From VMDJ01 sp038144195 (GTDB lineage Bacteria > Pseudomonadota > Gammaproteobacteria > Chromatiales > Chromatiaceae): a stretch of 64,000 nt of DNA. A program made the translations under genes and the position numbers. The notes under the pieces are model-generated. The model did not search any database. It worked only from the letters and a program-made list of their open reading frames with translations, and was not told where the DNA came from. Shown here in pieces: positions 48,520 to 58,913 of the stretch (the first letter of the stretch is position 1; each line of letters begins with the position of its first letter). Location of the stretch: positions 1,054,001 to 1,118,000 of the forward strand of contig JAYQNH010000002.1 in the NCBI GenBank assembly GCA_038144195.1, given 5' to 3'.

Positions 48520-49092
48520 TTATTTTTCTGTGTGCTGTCGCTGGTATTCAAACATCACAATCGATGCGGCAATACTGGCATTGAGACTTTCCATCGGGCC
48601 GCTTAAAGGAATACTTAAGGTGATGATGTCCGGATGATCAGCAGGATCAAAACTTAGGCCGACTTCTTCATGTCCGACAATGAAAGCAGCTTTTTTATCC
48701 AGTGCTATCTCGTTCAAGTTTGCTTGGCCATTTGCGGCAAGCGCGTAGAGGGTGTGTCCAGAGGCGCGAAGTTGATCTAAGGATTGCTCAATTGTGTCAT
48801 TAAAAACAGCAGGCACTTTACGAAAAGCCCCCTTGGCTGGCGCAGGGTCGAAAACGCTTATGTTCACTAAGTGAATCGCTTCGCCGCCAAAGGCATGGGT
48901 GCTTCGGAAAATCTTAGGTACGTTGTAGCCGGCCTTGAGGTGATCGAGCACCATCACAAAGGAGTGCTGGCCAGGCTCAGCCATTACATTACGTTGGCGA
49001 TTTTTGAGGTAACGCTGCTCGACCTGCTTTTGTCGTGCAATGCGGTCGGCTTTTCGTTCGGCGCGGGTCATTCGTTCGTTTTCGTCGCTCAT
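48520..49092 (-). CDS. SpoU/TrmH-family RNA methyltransferase
   Basis: The 190-residue protein has a basic N-terminal extension (MTRAERKADRIARQKQVEQR) and a SPOUT domain. Motif 1 is in LDHLKAGYNVPKIFRSTHAF, motif 2 in AAFIVGHEEVGLSFD and motif 3 in IPLSGPMESLNASIAASIVM, which form the knotted AdoMet site. The target is probably a 2'-O-ribose in tRNA or rRNA, but the position cannot be told. It lies divergent from dxs, and its start is 94 bases from the dxs ATG. Confidence 0.9.
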   Translation of the reverse strand: MSDENERMTRAERKADRIARQKQVEQRYLKNRQRNVMAEPGQHSFVMVLDHLKAGYNVPKIFRSTHAFGGEAIHLVNISVFDPAPAKGAFRKVPAVFNDTIEQSLDQLRASGHTLYALAANGQANLNEIALDKKAAFIVGHEEVGLSFDPADHPDIITLSIPLSGPMESLNASIAASIVMFEYQRQHTEK

Positions 49093-49185
49093 CGCTACGA
49101 TTGTTCGTTTCAATTCAATAGATACAGGCAGTTATTAGACCGCATAGCAAGGTACAATGCGATGCTCTTATTTTTGGTGGTCCCC

Positions 49186-51049
49186 ATGGCCGAACAGTTA
49201 ATCGCAGCAGCTGAGGAAGTTTTATCCCGGGTTGATACGCCCGAGGCGTTGCGAGCGCTTGATAAATCAGACCTCAAAGGGGTCGCACAAGCTGTACGAG
49301 ATTACCTCGTGGGAAGCGTGTCTCAAACCGGCGGCCATCTCGCGGCGGGTTTGGGCGTTGTCGAGCTTACTGTTGCTTTGCATTACGTATTTAACACGCC
49401 TTCAGATCGATTGATCTGGGACGTGGGTCATCAAGCTTATCCGCACAAGATTTTGACCGGTCGTCGTCAGCGTATGGATAGCTTGCGTCAAAAAGATGGC
49501 TTAAGTGGTTTCTTGAAGCGCGATGAGTCTGAATACGATGCCTTTGGTGCGGGCCACTCAAGCACCTCAATCAGTGCAGCACTAGGCATGGCCGTTGCTG
49601 CAAAAGCAGAAGGTTTGGATCGTGAGCATATCGCGGTGATTGGCGATGGTGCTTTATCAGCTGGTATGGCGTTTGAGGCACTAAATCACGGCGGTGCACT
49701 GGATGCTGATTTGTTGGTTATCTTGAACGATAACGATATGTCGATCTCTAATCCGGTAGGTGCGATCAGTAATTACTTAGCGCGGGTGCTTTCGAGTCGT
49801 TTTTATAACTCGATGCGAGAAGGGAGTAAGCAGGTCCTTAGCAAGCTGCCATCGATGAAAGATTTGGCGCTGCGCTGGGAAGAGCACATGAAGGGCATGG
49901 TGATGCCCGGCACACTTTTCGAAGAACTTGGTTTTACCTATATCGGACCTATTGATGGTCATAACCTTCCTCTACTGCTGAGTACGCTTGAAAATATGAA
50001 GCGTATGAAGGGGCCGCGCTTCTTGCATGTGGTGACGCAAAAAGGACGAGGCTATGCGCCTGCTGAAGGTGATCCTTGTGTGTATCACGGTGTAACCCCG
50101 TTTGATGCTGATACCGGCAAGATGGAAAAGAAAGCCGCTGGTTTGAGTTACACCAAGGTGTTTTCAGATTGGATCTGTGACCTTGCAGAGCAAGATCCGC
50201 GCGTTTTTGCGGTTACCCCTGCGATGTGTGAAGGCTCAGGCTTGGTTGAGTTTAGTCGTCGCTTTGCAGATCGTTATCACGATGTCGGTATAGCTGAGCA
50301 ACACGCTGTAACCTTTGCGGCAGGTTTAGCCTGTGAAGGTCAAAAGCCCGTGGTGGCAATTTATTCGACCTTTCTGCAGCGTGCTTATGATCAGTTACTG
50401 CATGACGTGGCGTTACAGAATCTTGATGTGACCTTTGCTGTTGATCGCGCTGGCTTTGTGGGTGCTGATGGCGCTACTCATGCAGGTAGCTTTGATTTGA
50501 GCTATGTGCGTTGCGTACCAAACATGGCAATCTTAGCGCCGAGCGATGAAGCTGAGTGTCGTGCCTTGTTGCAGACCGCATATGAATTTTCAGGCCCAGC
50601 CTTAGTGCGTTATCCACGAGGTGGCGGTTTGGGTGCAACGCCTGAGAAAGAATTCACAGACCGTACCTTGGGGTAAAGGTCGCATTGTTCGTGAAGGCCA
50701 AGATGTGGTGATCTTGAACTTCGGTTCCGTTCTGGGTCGGGCGTTAGAAGTTGCGGAGCGTTTAAATGCGACCGTGGCTGATATGCGTTTTGTGAAGCCA
50801 CTAGATCAAGCGTTGATTAAACAAGTTGCAGCTAATCATTCTTTGATTGTGACGCTTGAAGAGAACGCGGTGGCGGGTGGTGCTGGCGCAGCGGTTGCTG
50901 AATTTATCTCGACGGAGAATCTACATAACCGTTTGTTACTACTGGGTATGCCAGATCTCTTTATCGAACAGGCGAGCCAAGCGGATCAATTAGATCAGGA
51001 GGGCTTATCTGTTGATGAGATGTGCCAGCGTATACAGGCGCATCAATAA
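49186..51049 (+). CDS. dxs: 1-deoxy-D-xylulose-5-phosphate synthase (frameshifted)
   Basis: The ATG at 49186 gives the normal N-terminus; a reading open from 48871 overlaps the opposite gene and is not real. Thiamine-diphosphate motifs are GAGHSSTSISAALGMA and VIGDGALSAGMAFEALNHGG with NDNDMSIS. The pyrimidine domain has VGIAEQHAVTFAAGLA and VGADGATHAGSFD. A single shift near 50650 breaks the frame, and the C-terminal domain continues TVPWGKGRIVREGQDVVIL to 51049, about 620 residues in all. Dxs starts the MEP isoprenoid pathway, which supplies IspB and undecaprenyl carriers. It is essential, so the break is an error. Confidence 0.96.
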
Positions 51050-52153
51050 AACACACTTAATACGCCGGTGTAGCCATACAGACGTCGGTGTGAAATCTCA
51101 CCATTCGCAAAGAAGCCAATCAATGGCACATCACCTAAGTGCTCTTTGATGATGTTTAGCTCAACGTTAGGCGCTCCAAACTCATGGCGACCACGACCTA
51201 AGCAGGTGTGGTAAAGCGCGCCCTTAATCGATTTATTGGTGTTGGCTTTGAGTTGGTCAACCATGCCGATCAAATCTTGTTTAGCCGCATCTTTATCACG
51301 ACGTGCAAATTGAATACGTTGTCCGACATGTGCCATGTCGCCGATAGCGATCAGTTTATGATCTGGGATCTAATCCAACTAAGTTGCGAACTAAATAATC
51401 ACCAGTATCAGAGCCTTCAATAGGAAGCGCGGCAAAGATGCGTCCGCCGACAGCGTGAAGATTTTCTGCGAGTTCAGGTCCAATGGCCTCTTTGAAGACA
51501 TCCAGAGCAGGGCGATCATCAATTTTTACGATGATGTGTTGTTCACACTCGGTGATGGTATGTGGCTCGCTAATCAATTGGCAGCCTTGGGCGAGGCGCG
51601 TATGCATAGCGATGTTGCTACCGAGTAAAACACCTGAGAGGCCTGCGCCAACCGCTTGATCAGCAATCTGAACATTCAGTGTGTCAGAAGACGTTAGACC
51701 GCCAACCACAAAGCCTTGTAATTGATCTGCTAGTTGCTCAATCGTGTGTGGAACGGCGTGATGGCTTGGATCACCATGCACGACAGCGATGCTGGCAAAG
51801 TGTTGATCAATCCAGCTGCGGTTTTCATCAAGCCAGACTTGTGGGTTGTCTCGTAACGCTGGGATGACTCGAAAATCGTCTTGCTTAAAGTCGGTCACTA
51901 GAATCGCAATCTCTATCTCTTCATAGCTTTCGCGTCCTGTACTGCACAGTGCTTCAGCGACGGAGCCTACCCAATGTGTAATGCCAGTATGAGAGCGTAG
52001 GTAATCAATAATGCGATCGGTTTCACTAGCAAGTTGATGATGGATATAAATAAAGGCTAAGTCGCCAAGCGCTTCATTGGGAAGATCGCTGATGCAATTT
52101 TCGCAAATGGTTTTCCAGTCACTGCCGGTTTGATGAGTGTGTGAGAACGCCAC
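51043..52153 (-). CDS. FIST domain protein (frameshifted)
   Basis: The protein of about 369 residues has an N-terminal FIST domain (LGDLAFIYIHHQLASETDRI, HWVGSVAEALCSTGRESYEE, GFVVGGLTSSD, GVLLGSNIAMHTRLAQG) and a FIST_C domain (GPELAENLHAVGGRIFAALP). A shift near 51358 joins it to the rest: FARRDKDAAKQDLIGMVDQL, GALYHTCLGRGRHEFG and LIGFFANGEISHRRLYGYTG. FIST proteins are thought to bind small ligands, perhaps amino acids, and to signal through linked kinases or cyclases. None is adjacent here. Its end overlaps dxs tail to tail by seven bases. Confidence 0.9.
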
Positions 52154-52225
52154 TGAATGACTCTTTGTTATTTAAATAAGCAGTGTATCGAGTCAGTGCT
52201 CGAACAGCTATTCGGGAAAGCCAAT

Positions 52226-52259
52226 AAAAAACCCCACGATCCTTTCGGATGGTGGGGTT
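52226..52259 (-). terminator. Terminator after the phosphoribulokinase gene
   Basis: Read leftward, AACCCCAC...GTGGGGTT with an inner ATCC/GGAT stem and one mismatch is followed by a T-run (As on the plus strand). It lies 18 bases after the stop at 52277. Confidence 0.85.
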
Positions 52260-52276
52260 GGTTAAAGCGAAAGCGC

Positions 52277-53153
52277 TTAAGACTTTGATTCTTCGATCAT
52301 GCGATGAATGATCGGTGCAAGGATGATTTCCATTGCTAAGCCCATCTTGCCGCCTGGAACAACCATGGTGTTGCGACGTGACATGAATGAGTTTAGGAAT
52401 CATTGATAACAAGCGCGGGAAGTCCACACCACATTTATCAGGATTAGCGAAACGAATAACGATGAAGCTTTCGTCAGGCGTTGGGATATCGCGAGCGATA
52501 AATGGGTTTGAGGTATCCACAGTTGCTACACGCTGGAAGTTGATATCGGTGCGCGAGAACTGGGGCGTAATGTGATTAATGTAGTCCGGCATACGACGCA
52601 GGATGGTATCGACGATAGTTTCCGCATCGTAGCCACGCTCAGCGTTGTCGCGATGGATCTTTTGAATCCACTCAAGGTTTACAACAGGAACAACACCGAT
52701 GCCGAGGTCAACGTGCTTCGCAACGTCAGCGTCATCTGTTTGAACCAGGCCGTGAAGACCTTCGTAGAACATGAGGTCGGTATTCGCAGGAACTGGCTCC
52801 CAAGGCGTGAACTCGCCAGGCTTCTTGTCAGTGCCTAGGCGCGCATTGTGCTCTTCGGCTTCTTCTTCGCTGTGAAGGTAGTAACGCTTTTCGCCACCAC
52901 CGGTCTCACCGTAGGATTGGAATAGGCCAGCTAATTTGCCGAATTCGTTCGCTTGAGGACCAAAGTGACTGATTTTGTTCTGAGTCATTTGGGTCTTCAT
53001 TTCAGCGCGGTCGTAGCGGTGGAAGCTATCGCCCTCGATGATCGCAGCATTGATTTGCTCACGATGGAAAATGGTTTCGAATGCGCGCTTTACGGTACTG
53101 GTGCCTGCGCCAGATGAACCGGTGACAGCAACCACTGGATGCTTCTTAGACAT
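52277..53153 (-). CDS. Phosphoribulokinase, PrkB type (frameshifted)
   Basis: The ATG at 53153 starts SKKHPVVAVTGSSGAGTSTV with the P-loop at about residues 11-18, then AIIEGDSFHRYDRAEMK, FEGLHG-type Walker B (LMFYEGLHGLV), and NLEWIQKIHRDNAERGYDAE. One shift near 52400 restores the conserved end (MVVPGGKMGLAMEIILAPII) and a stop at 52277, giving 292 residues. The family phosphorylates ribulose-5-phosphate in the Calvin cycle, but many heterotrophs carry a PrkB of unknown role, and no RuBisCO or other Calvin gene is here. It stands alone with its own terminator. Confidence 0.93.
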
Positions 53154-53284
53154 TGATGCCCCTATGAAAAACGTGGGTGAATCGGGATTGGAATTCAGCA
53201 AAAGCGCCAAAGACCGTGAAAAAACTTGAGCGATGTTAGCACAGTCAGGCAAGAATCCTGAGGCGCCCAAAGGAGATATAGGGT

Positions 53285-54673
53285 TTATGGGGCGTCGGGG
53301 AATCCCACGCCAGGGTTAAGGATATTATTGGGATCAAATTGTGCCTTTATTAAGCGCATTAATGTCAGGCTGTTTTCATCGAGTTCGCGGTTGAGGTAAT
53401 TCTTCTTTACCCGACCAATGCCGTGTTCACCTGATAGGGTGCCCTCAAGTGCAATCACAAGGTTAAAGACCTCGTCTAAACAGTCATGTGCTGCTTTGGC
53501 TTGCGCCGGATCATCGGGGTCTAGCAGTAGGTTCACGTGAATATTGCCGTTGCCAGCATGGCCAAAATTCACAATGGTGATGCTGTGTTTCTCAGCCAGA
53601 TCAGCGAGGCCGTTGATCAATTGTGGGAGTCGAGAAACCGGCACCACCACATCTTCGTTAATCTTTTTCGGTGCGACATTACGCAGAGCGGGTGAGAGGG
53701 ATTTGCGCGTGAGCCAAAGTTTTTCCACTTGCTCTTGGGTTTCAGCCAAAACCACCTCAATGCAGCCTTCGGTATTTGCGGTATCACGGACGAGTTTGGC
53801 GTCATTTTCAATGGATGCCGCTGAGCCATCGACTTCGATCATTAGCATCGCTTGTGCTTCTGCAGGCAGTCCAAGGTCTGAAAACTCACGCACCATCTCG
53901 ATGGCTTTGCCGTCCATAAACTCCAGTGCGCAAGGCGTGATAGCTTGGGCCATTAATTTAGAAACTGCTTTTGCGGCGCTATCAATGTCGCGGTAGATGG
54001 CTTGCAGCGTGGCTTTCTTCTCAGCAATCGGTGTGAGTTTTAACGTGGCTTCAGTAATGATGCCTAAAGTGCCTTCGGAGCCGATGAGTAATCGTGTCAG
54101 GTCATAACCAACAACCCCTTTGCTTGTGCGAACGCCGGTACGAAGCGTTTTGCCTTCACCGGTAATAACTTTTAGGCCGAGGGTGTTCTCACGGGGTGTG
54201 CCGTATTTCACTGCCCGTGGCCCGGCTGAGTTGTAGGCGAGGTTGCCGCCAATAGTACATACCGCTGAGCTAGTTGGATCGGGTGGCCAAAAGAAGCCGT
54301 GTTCAGCTGCGGCTTGTTGTAACTCTTGATTGGTGAAACCCGGTGAAACAATGGCAAGGCGATTATCGGGATCGATTTCTAAGCGCTGACGCAGGCGTTC
54401 TGTCGACATGACGATGCCGCCATCAGCGGGAACTGTAGCGCCAGTGGTGCCAGTGCCTTTGCCGCGCGTGATTAAAGGAACCTGATGTTGGTTACAAAGT
54501 GAGACGGTTTGCTCAATCTGTTCATGGGTTGAAGGAAAGCAAACCGCTGCAGGAATCGCGTGCTGGCGACTATTGTCGTAACCGTAAGACCAACAATCCG
54601 CTTCCTCGTTTAATAAACTCTCTGCATCGTAATGATGCCGGAGTTGTTCAATCAAAGCGGATGTGGAGTTCAC
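53285..54673 (-). CDS. FAD-binding oxidase, GlcD/D-lactate dehydrogenase-like
   Basis: The 462-residue flavoprotein has a PCMH FAD domain: VPLITRGKGTGTTGATVPAD, FFWPPDPTSSAVCTIGGNLA, GVVGYDLTRLLIGSEGTLGI. The FAD-oxidase C domain follows with VNFGHAGNGNIHVNLLLD, LEGTLSGEHGIGRVKKNYL and FDPNNILNPG. These match GlcD, D-lactate dehydrogenase and other 2-hydroxyacid oxidases; the substrate cannot be fixed. It starts at a GTG, one base after the dolP stop. It lacks the Fe-S domain of longer fused forms. Confidence 0.93.
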   Translation of the reverse strand: MNSTSALIEQLRHHYDAESLLNEEADCWSYGYDNSRQHAIPAAVCFPSTHEQIEQTVSLCNQHQVPLITRGKGTGTTGATVPADGGIVMSTERLRQRLEIDPDNRLAIVSPGFTNQELQQAAAEHGFFWPPDPTSSAVCTIGGNLAYNSAGPRAVKYGTPRENTLGLKVITGEGKTLRTGVRTSKGVVGYDLTRLLIGSEGTLGIITEATLKLTPIAEKKATLQAIYRDIDSAAKAVSKLMAQAITPCALEFMDGKAIEMVREFSDLGLPAEAQAMLMIEVDGSAASIENDAKLVRDTANTEGCIEVVLAETQEQVEKLWLTRKSLSPALRNVAPKKINEDVVVPVSRLPQLINGLADLAEKHSITIVNFGHAGNGNIHVNLLLDPDDPAQAKAAHDCLDEVFNLVIALEGTLSGEHGIGRVKKNYLNRELDENSLTLMRLIKAQFDPNNILNPGVGFPDAP

Positions 54674-54674
54674 C

Positions 54675-55270
54675 TTAGTCGATGTATTCGAAGAGACGCA
54701 CGACGCGTTTCACGCCGCTGATATAGCGAACTTTTTCAACCACGGCGTCTGCTTCTTCAGGTGTGAGCAGGCCCATTAAATAGACAGTGCCTAGTGATGA
54801 GGTTGTTTTAACACGAAGCGGATCAAAGCCTTGAATGCCGACGTTGAAGAGCTCAACTTTCACACGACTTGTAAGAAGAGTGTCAGCAGCTGCTTCGCTC
54901 CAAGTGCCTTCTGCGCCGACAGTCACTTCGTTATACACATGACGAACACGATCAATCTTAGTTAGCCTGTCTCGGAAACGCGCAACGATGTCAGCATCAA
55001 CGGCTTGCCCGGTTGAAGGATTTGTAAGTTGTAGACATCAATGCTGATGTTTGAATTGCGTTGCAGATTTTCATCTTGGCTTCTTGCTTGAAGTGCTTTG
55101 ACTAGAATCGCTTTGTCTTCAATAAAGGTGCCGGTGGTGCGACGGTCATGCGCCACAGTTGCTCCGGTTGTGCCTGCACCAACGACGACTACTGCGCAGC
55201 CACTGAGAAGACTTGTAATAAGTAAAGCAAGAATAATGCGAAGGATTAAGCGAGAAGTGTGCGAGTTCAT
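54675..55270 (-). CDS. dolP: DolP-like lipoprotein with two BON domains (frameshifted)
   Basis: The ATG at 55270 gives a lipoprotein signal (LALLITSLLSGC with the lipid Cys) and then TTGATVAHDRRTTGTFIED, typical of YraP/DolP. The first BON domain begins NSNISIDVYNLQIL. One shift near 55010 leads through the middle to the second domain (TTSSLGTVYLMGLLTPEEAD, ISGVKRVVRLFEYID). DolP sits in the outer membrane, supports BAM and controls septal amidase activation. It is close to yraN and lpoA, as in E. coli, but the diaA gene that usually lies between is missing. Confidence 0.9.
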
Positions 55271-55304
55271 ACAACAAACGTCCTAATAATATGTTGAGGC
55301 TATT

Positions 55305-55648
55305 TTAGCCTGCGTTGAAGGCATCTTTCACCCATTGAATCTGATGATCTTTGTCTAAAGCGACAACGTCAAAACGGCATGGGCTATCGTCAGGTGTGTA
55401 GAAAGGTAATGTTGAGCAGTAAGAATGATTTTTTGCTGTTTCCGCTGATCAACGCTTGCGAGTGCGCCGCCAAATCGGTTTGAGCTACGTTGCCTCACCT
55501 CAATAAATACCAAGGTGTTTTGATCGCGCATGATGAGATCAATCTCACCAAAACGAGAGTGATAATTTTGCTCTAAAAGCGTCAATCCCTTTTGAGCCAT
55601 ATGTGTGGCAGCAATTGCCTCAGTCGGATGGGGTTTGATTGGCGCCAT
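55305..55648 (-). CDS. yraN: UPF0102 (YraN) nuclease-fold protein (frameshifted)
   Basis: The protein of about 114 residues has the YraN core: NYHSRFGEIDLIMRD and LVFIEVRQRSSNRFGGAL, with the E..D and EVRxR nuclease-type motif, then SVDQRKQQKIILTAQHYL. A shift near 55405 restores the family end (PDDSPCRFDVVALD then QWVKDAFNAG) and a stop at 55305. Its function is not established; a role with DNA is suggested by the restriction-endonuclease-like fold. The ATG at 55648 gives the better N-terminus; 55693 would overlap lpoA. Confidence 0.88.
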
Positions 55649-55673
55649 GGATAACTCACTGCGTATGGATAAG

Positions 55674-57425
55674 TTAGCGAGTAATCGGCGCATACCCCAG
55701 TGCTTTTAGGCGTTTACCGAGTTTGACCCAAACGGTTTGACGCTGAATGACGCCCTGGTCATCAATACTCAAACTGCCTGTTTGACCATCTAGCGTTTGT
55801 TTTGAATCCTGAGCGAGTGCATCGGTATAAAAGGCCAACTTCAGGGCATCGCGGCCCATGGCGTAAAGTCGGAGATCAGATAACGTTTCTGGAAACATTT
55901 GATTGGCAGCATCACGATCTTTGCGCGCTAGCAGCAAGGGTGCGTCAGATACGGTGATGCCATTCAGATCCGCTAGTTGTTGCTTATCAAGGTAGCCATT
56001 CCAAATTGAAGAGCTGGCGTATAAAGGGGCAAGTCGCCAGCGCGATGAAATTCGAGTTGAGGGGCAAAGCTTTGGGCTTGTCGTGGTTGAGCGGCTAAAT
56101 AGATGGCATCAACATCATCGCGACGACGTGGTTCGTAATTAATTTTTTCACCGAGTAGTTTACGGAGCGATTCGTAACGTTGCTCGCTGGCAGTGAGATG
56201 CAAAGGTGTTTTGATGTCAGCTGAAAAATCAACGGCTTCATCGTTGTAGGTTTGATGTGCGGGTAGTGTCCCGGTGATTTTTTGCCAGCGGGCTTTGAAA
56301 GCTTGTGCCATGCGTTCACCCCATGCGTTGTTCGGAGTGAAAAGTAATGGTGCTTGATGATTCTGCATCCATAAGAAGTCAGCCGCTTGTTCGGCTTCGC
56401 TTTCAGGTAGAAGTGCAAAGCGATAAAGCGATTGATTTTTAGCGTTTAGTGGAACGTGGTTTAAGGCTAGAACCGGTACTGGTAATGTCTCAGCCTGTGC
56501 AAGCTGGCTAACGGCTTGTTTTTCTAGTGGTCCAATGGCGAATTCAGCACCTTCATTCATGGCTTGTAATAAAAGTGAGGTGATGTCGGCGTTGTTTGTG
56601 TCGTAAAACGATAGCTTAGGGCGATCACTTGGATTGGTTAGGTGCCACTGCGCAGTAATGCCTTCACGTAATGTGTTGCCGGCGTAGGCTAAGTCACCAC
56701 TCATAGGAAGAAAAACTGCGACGTGTTGATAACGTTTGGCGATCAGTCGTTTTTTGATAGGTCCTTGTGTATTTGCAGGATGGTCGGGATGGGTGTTAAG
56801 CCATAATGCTAACTGCGCTTCGCGATCGGTTTGATTATCGATACGCTGGATTAATTCGTACTGCATCCAAGCTTTGGTTTTTTGATCACTAGGCTTTAGG
56901 TTTTGCAATGCCCAACTAGGCGTGTTGCTTAAAAGTCTTGCGATAGCGCTGATAAGGAAGTTCTTCTGTTTAGCTTGTTCGCTGAGTTGCTCTAATTGGC
57001 TGTAGGCAATCGCAGCGCTTAGCGTGTTGCCCTGTTGCTCGTTAAGTTGTCCGCTTAAAGCGTAGAAACGAGATTGCGCTGCGCGAGGTAATTTATTGAT
57101 CTCGATGCGTTGCAGTTCCTGCAGTACAGAGGGTGCGTTGTTGCCATCAAAAAGAAGAATGGCGCGTAACAACTGGAAGCGAGCGAGTTTGTTCACCGTT
57201 GAGCTTGCGCTCGTTGATTGATAGTAAAAGGTTTTCAGCGGAAGCATTGTTGCCTTGTTGAAAAGCACTTTCTGCCTGAGCAAGAAAGGTCTCTTCTTCG
57301 ATGTTTTTCGTTTCAGCGGTAACTTTTGGTTCACTCGAGCCTTTGGGTAAAAAGGACTGCATGGGTTGGCATGCGCTTAAAAGAAAAGCGGTGCTGACAA
57401 AAAAGATACTGATTAAACGTTGCAT
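55674..57425 (-). CDS. lpoA: LpoA, outer-membrane activator of PBP1A (frameshifted)
   Basis: The ATG at 57425 gives a lipoprotein signal (ISIFFVSTAFLLSAC). A TPR-like N-domain follows (ETFLAQAESAFQQGNNASAE). After a shift near 57210 it continues through FYALSGQLNEQQGNTLSAAI and the periplasmic-binding-like C-domain (VAVFLPMSGDLAYAGNTLRE, FAIGPLEKQAVSQL, DVDAIYLAAQP). A second shift near 55955 leads to the end at 55674. LpoA reaches through the wall to switch on PBP1A. It lies divergent from rsmI with 55 bases between, as in E. coli. Length of about 583 residues fits. Confidence 0.92.
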
Positions 57426-57480
57426 GGAATAGCGATGTGCGGCGAACATAAAGTCTGAATCATCAAAGACAGGGGGCGAG

Positions 57481-58332
57481 GTGTCAAACCTAGCGCAAAA
57501 AGGGACCTTATATATAGTTGCGACACCCATTGGTAATCTCTCGGATTTATCAGAGCGCGCAAAGGCTATTTTGTCTTCGGTGGACCTTATTGCAGCTGAA
57601 GATACTCGACATACCAAGAAGCTCCTTCAGCATCTTGGAATTAATCGGCGGTTACTGGCGCTGCACGAGCACAATGAAGATGAGAAAAGTGCGCTTGTGG
57701 CGGATCGCTTGGCTGCTGGAGAATCAGTAGCTCTGGTTTCAGATGCAGGCACCCCTTTAATTAGTGACCCCGGCTTTCCGTTGGTACGTGAGTGTCACCA
57801 ACGTTCTATCCCAGTTTCGCCCATACCTGGCTCAAGTGCGCTGATTGCGGCCTTGTCGGCATCAGGTCTGGCTACGGATGAATTTCACTTCATTGGGTTT
57901 GTGCCGCGTAAGCCGAATGCACGTCGAGAGGTCTTCAGTGAAAAAGCGAATGCGTCAGGCACTTGGCTTTTTTATGAAAGTTCGCATCGAATTGTTGAAT
58001 CTTTGCGTGATTTAGCAACAGTTATCGGTGATTTACGTCGCGTGGTGTTGGCCCGAGAACTAACAAAGCTGCATGAAACCATCATTTCAGCCCCTCTTTC
58101 TGAGCTTATCGATCGAGTTATCAACGACGAGAATCAACAAAAAGGTGAGTTTGTTGTTATTGTTGAAGGTGCTCCTCAGGTGGAAGAAAGTGAAGATTTC
58201 TCAGACGTTGACCGCATTTTGCGAATTTTGATGGCAGATTTGCCGTTAAAACAGGCCTCGAGCCTGGTCGCTGAGATTACGGGTGTGAAGAAAAATATCG
58301 TTTATCAGCGTGGTCTGGCGCTTAAGGCTTAA
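57481..58332 (+). CDS. rsmI: 16S rRNA 2'-O-methyltransferase RsmI
   Basis: The 283-residue enzyme methylates the ribose of C1402 in 16S rRNA. It has GTLYIVATPIGNLSDLSERA at the start, LIAAEDTRHTKKLLQHLGI, ALVSDAGTPLISDPGFPLVR and IPGSSALIAALSASGL, the tetrapyrrole-methylase-type AdoMet fold. ARELTKLHETI follows. It starts at a GTG. RsmH, which methylates the base of the same C1402, is encoded 1.1 kb downstream. The frame is intact. Confidence 0.97.
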   Translation: MSNLAQKGTLYIVATPIGNLSDLSERAKAILSSVDLIAAEDTRHTKKLLQHLGINRRLLALHEHNEDEKSALVADRLAAGESVALVSDAGTPLISDPGFPLVRECHQRSIPVSPIPGSSALIAALSASGLATDEFHFIGFVPRKPNARREVFSEKANASGTWLFYESSHRIVESLRDLATVIGDLRRVVLARELTKLHETIISAPLSELIDRVINDENQQKGEFVVIVEGAPQVEESEDFSDVDRILRILMADLPLKQASSLVAEITGVKKNIVYQRGLALKA

Positions 58333-58347
58333 GTTAAAATAGTCTCT

Positions 58348-58694
58348 GAGTTGACCAGACGATCGCGGCCCTTGTGGCGGAGGAAAGTCCGGGCTCCATA
58401 GGGTAGAGAGCCAGATAACATCTGGGCGGCGCGAGTCGACGGAAAGTGCCGCAGAAAATATACCGCCTAAGTCTGTAAAGACCGGTAAGGGTGAAAAGGT
58501 GTGGTAAGAGCGCACCGCGCAACTGGCAACAGGTGTGGCAGGGTAAACCCCTCTCGGAGCAAGACCAAATAGGGAAACACGCGTAAGCGCTCTGCGACCC
58601 GCAGGGGTTTCCGGGTAGGTCGCTTGAGCTGCCTGGCGACAGGTATGCCAGATGAATGGTCGTCCACGACAGAACCCGGCTTATCGGTTAACTC
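58348..58694 (+). ncRNA. rnpB: RNase P RNA, class A
   Basis: The RNA of about 347 bases begins GAGTTGACCAGACGATCGC and ends with GGTTAACTC, which pairs with the start as helix P1. The conserved GGAGGAAAGTCCGGGCTCC (P4 and J3/4) is near 58378, and GGGTAAACCCC, ACAGAA and ACCCGGCTTATCGG lie in the 3' half. It is the ribozyme that trims tRNA 5' ends. The rsmI-rnpB-mraZ order matches Pseudomonas from memory. Confidence 0.97.
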
Positions 58695-58701
58695 GTTCAA
58701 T

Positions 58702-58735
58702 AAACCCCAGTGGCGTGAAAACGCTCTGGGGTTTT
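58702..58735 (+). terminator. rnpB terminator
   Basis: AACCCCAG...CTGGGGTT with an inner GCGT/ACGC stem and a GAAA loop, followed by four Ts, lies just after rnpB. Confidence 0.88.
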
Positions 58736-58874
58736 CCTATTTTGGATATTTTTTTACCAACTCCTCATGTTTCACTTTAAGTTGCATCGTTATAAAGCTG
58801 TTTTTCAACGGTAATTTTATAATTCTAGATTTTCGCTAAGTCGCTGAGAAATAAGCATTTTTCCTAAAAAAGGG

Positions 58875-58903
58875 TTGACCAAGTGGGTTGATGTACCTAG
58901 AAT
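58875..58903 (+). promoter_or_regulatory. Promoter of the dcw cluster (mraZ)
   Basis: TTGACC (58875-58880) and TAGAAT (58898-58903) are 17 bases apart. The predicted start is near 58910, just before the MraZ boxes. The stretch 58736-58874 before it holds nothing I can name. Confidence 0.78.
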
Positions 58904-58913
58904 TTCCAAATAA

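Noticed and set aside
48871..49185. A 105-codon N-terminal extension of dxs
   Set aside because: It overlaps the opposite methyltransferase gene, has no Dxs similarity and no SD. The ATG at 49186 gives the standard start.
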